In this document: positions 62,414 to 64,000 of the stretch, in pieces | Position numbering within the stretch: the first letter of the stretch is position 1 | Layout of the letters: each line of letters begins with the position of its first letter | Origin: Nocardioides ochotonae | GTDB lineage: Bacteria > Actinomycetota > Actinomycetes > Propionibacteriales > Nocardioidaceae | Direction of reading: 5' to 3' | Assembly (NCBI RefSeq): GCF_011420305.2 | Contig: NZ_CP061769.1 | Location: forward strand, 1,909,001-1,973,000 | DNA: 64,000 nt | Position numbers and translations under genes: made by a program | Notes under the pieces: generated by a model | Databases searched by the model: none | Told to the model about the DNA's origin: nothing | What the model saw: only the letters and a program-made list of their open reading frames with translations

Positions 62414-63160
62414 ATGAGTGCAGCCACCGTCGTCAAGGGCCCGAAGTTCGCGCTGGTCGTCCCCTCCACCAACACCTCGGTGGAGCGCGAGTACCACCAC
62501 ATCCGGCCGCGGGACCTGTCCTGGCACACCGGCCGGATCATGATCAAGGCTCCGGCCCTGGACTCCGCCGATGCGTTCGGCAAGTTCCGCGAGTGCCTCA
62601 ACGAGGCCCTGCCCGACGCCCTCGAGGTCGTGATGACCTGCCGGCCCGACTACATCGTGATGGGGATGTCGGCGGAGACGTTCTGGGGCGGGGTGAAGGG
62701 CAACGCGGCGTTCGAGCAGCACGTCCGCGATCTCACCGGTCTCGAGGTCAGCACCGGTGCCACCGCCGCCGGCGAGGCGCTCGCCGCGTTCGGCGCCAAG
62801 CGGATCGGCGTGGTCACGCCGTACCAGCCGGTCGGCGACGAGCAGGTCGTGGCCTACTTCAGCGAGCTCGGCTTCGAGGTCGCCGCGATCAAGGGCCTGT
62901 GCTCCGCGTCGGCCACGTCGATCGCCGACGAGACCCCCGAGACCATCCGGGAGGCGTTCCTCGCCGTCGACGGTCCGGACGTCGACGCGCTGATCCAGTG
63001 CGGCACCAACCTCGAGGCGATCGCGGTCGCCGCGGAGCTCGAGAAGGAGCTGGGCAAGCCGGTCATCGCGATCAACGTCGCCACCATCTGGCACGCGCTG
63101 CGGGCCAACGGCATCGAGGACAAGATCGCCGGCCACGGCTCGCTGCTCGAGCTGCACTGA
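62414..63160 (+). CDS. Maleate isomerase / arylmalonate decarboxylase family protein
   Basis: 248 residues from ATG. Asp/Glu racemase-like fold: VVPSTNTSVEREYHHI start (phosphate/carboxylate loop), MGMSAETFWGG (the place of the first catalytic Cys; here Ser), VSTGATAAGEALAAFGAKRI, TPYQPVGDEQVV and the second catalytic position DALIQCGTNLEAI (Cys kept). With one Cys rather than two it resembles arylmalonate decarboxylase or a decarboxylase-like enzyme more than maleate isomerase (two Cys). Followed by a Dabb protein gene, 53 bases downstream, which may be in the same operon. Confidence 0.88.
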   Translation: MSAATVVKGPKFALVVPSTNTSVEREYHHIRPRDLSWHTGRIMIKAPALDSADAFGKFRECLNEALPDALEVVMTCRPDYIVMGMSAETFWGGVKGNAAFEQHVRDLTGLEVSTGATAAGEALAAFGAKRIGVVTPYQPVGDEQVVAYFSELGFEVAAIKGLCSASATSIADETPETIREAFLAVDGPDVDALIQCGTNLEAIAVAAELEKELGKPVIAINVATIWHALRANGIEDKIAGHGSLLELH

Positions 63161-63213
63161 TCGCAGCCCCGCACTGCCCCGACCACTCCCGCCCCATCGA
63201 AGGAGACATTCCC

Positions 63214-63534
63214 GTGTTCCAGCACATCGGCGTCCTGACGCTCACCGACGAGGCCACCGAGGCCGACCGCACCGCCATCGCCGACGGGCTGGCCTCGCTG
63301 CTCGGGCGCATCGACGGCCTGCGCTCGGCGCGGGTCGTCTTCGACGCGGGCATCAAGGAGGGCAACTCCGACGTCCTGTTCGTGATGGGCTTCGACTCCC
63401 GTGCGGACTGGGAGACCTACAGCACCCACCCCGCGCACGTGGAGGTCGTGAAGTCCGTCATCGGCCCGGTGCTCGCGAGCAAGACCTTCCTCCAGGTCGA
63501 CGACGCCGAACCTGCCGCCGACGCCTTGGTCTGA
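63214..63534 (+). CDS. Dabb-family (stress-responsive alpha/beta barrel) protein
   Basis: 106 residues from GTG (AAGGAGA 8 bases before). FQHIGVLTLTDEATEADRTA, SARVVFDAGIKEGNSDVLFV and WETYSTHPAHVEVVKSVIGP are typical of the Dabb domain, which forms a ferredoxin-like dimeric barrel and includes small aldolase/cyclase-like enzymes in catabolism. Its company with a racemase-fold isomerase suggests a small catabolic operon. Confidence 0.85.
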   Translation: MFQHIGVLTLTDEATEADRTAIADGLASLLGRIDGLRSARVVFDAGIKEGNSDVLFVMGFDSRADWETYSTHPAHVEVVKSVIGPVLASKTFLQVDDAEPAADALV

Positions 63535-63648
63535 GCCCCGCCGGTCGCCCGACGCGAGCCCCGGACGACACGGGGGCCGACCCGCCCGAGCGCGGGGGCG
63601 GCCGGTCACTAGACTCAGCGCGTTCCGACATCTGCCAAGGAGATCCTT

Positions 63649-64000
63649 GTGAGCACGCCCGTCCGCCGTACCGACGCCCCGACGACACCCGCCACGGTGG
63701 AGCCGACGACCTACGTCCCGGTCGAGCCGCTGCCGCCCGTTGTGGCCCCGCTCGGCTGGGTGATCGCGCTCTCGGGCTCGATCGCCCTGATGCTCTGCGC
63801 CTGGCTGATCTTCCCCAACGACCACGACGGGATGTACGACGGCTACCGCGCCAGCATCCTGGCCACGATCGCCCTGATGGCGATCCTCGCGCTGAAGGTC
63901 GACATCGCGCGGGTGCCGCTCCTCGCGGTGATCGGCCTCTGCGGCCTCGCCTCGCTCCTGGCGGGCATCTTCCAGGACTCGGCCACCGGCACGATGATCA
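63649..64000 (+). CDS. Membrane protein, partial (3' cut by window edge)
   Basis: GTG start with AAGGAGA 6 bases upstream. A Pro/Thr-rich N-terminus of about 35 residues is followed by three predicted helices: GWVIALSGSIALMLCAWLIF (about 39-58), an inner helix (about 73-84, ILATIALMAILAL) and a further helix (about 92-110). The frame continues to the window end with no stop. A TAGACT -10-like element is at 63610-63615. Family not recognised. Confidence 0.75.
   Translation, partial: MSTPVRRTDAPTTPATVEPTTYVPVEPLPPVVAPLGWVIALSGSIALMLCAWLIFPNDHDGMYDGYRASILATIALMAILALKVDIARVPLLAVIGLCGLASLLAGIFQDSATGTMI

Overview
The window is a 64 kb, very GC-rich, gene-dense chromosomal segment of an actinobacterium. 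Gene content, the abundance of GTG starts and the density of DUF222/13E12-type HNH endonuclease genes suggest Nocardioides or a close relative; this is an inference. The strongest anchor is a block with the same order as Mycobacterium tuberculosis Rv1822-Rv1832 (CDP-alcohol phosphotransferase, DUF881, small basic protein, DUF881, gcvH, garA, ftsR, bifunctional nuclease, MerR, gcvP). No rRNA or tRNA gene, CRISPR array, insertion sequence or complete prophage was seen.

Layout. 1-5.2 kb: a Pro-rich exported protein, a DUF3099 protein, a PonA2-type PBP with PASTA domain, and an exported coiled-coil protein translationally coupled to the PBP. 5.2-8.5 kb (-): a GH65 disaccharide phosphorylase coupled to a beta-phosphoglucomutase-like phosphatase. 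8.7-11.1 kb: a phosphotransferase, an HNH endonuclease pseudogene, small proteins. 11.2-22.8 kb: two CNNM/CBS transporters, then the conserved gcvH-garA-ftsR-gcvP block with a glycine riboswitch before gcvP. 22.9-31.5 kb (-): a secreted protein, the TldD/PmbA protease pair and SbcC/SbcD. 31.7-34.6 kb: an ABC exporter with a TetR regulator and a two-site operator. 34.7-38 kb (-): fdhD and pepN. 38-42.4 kb: a secreted S55-type protein and a class V PLP enzyme. 42.7-46 kb: an intact HNH endonuclease, a truncated HAD gene, a quinone-oxidoreductase-like enzyme. 46-54 kb: mixed housekeeping (HesB-like, OsmC, cyclophilin, PLP racemase-fold enzyme, aldo/keto reductase, pentapeptide protein, LLM oxidoreductase, sortase, LD-carboxypeptidase). 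54.2-60.5 kb: an accessory-looking stretch with a Doc-type toxin-antitoxin module, an SPFH protein paired with a ribbon-helix-helix protein, a degenerate tyrosine-recombinase-like protein, a PadR/membrane-protein operon and a truncated RES-domain gene. 60.6-64 kb: esterase, methyltransferase, a maleate-isomerase-family enzyme with a Dabb protein, and a partial membrane protein.

Beyond genes, the sequence shows two families of dispersed palindromes. One has two copies with 27-8-27 arm-loop-arm geometry (22.8 and 46.2 kb). The other has three copies with 16-19-16 geometry (23.8, 58.1 and 60.6 kb). There are also several well-placed operator-like palindromes over promoters: the ABC/TetR operon, the toxin-antitoxin module, the SPFH gene, the PadR operon, the HNH gene and the RES remnant. 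The two regulators FtsR and the second MerR sit near two TTGAGGGT inverted repeats, suggesting local control of the garA and merR promoters.
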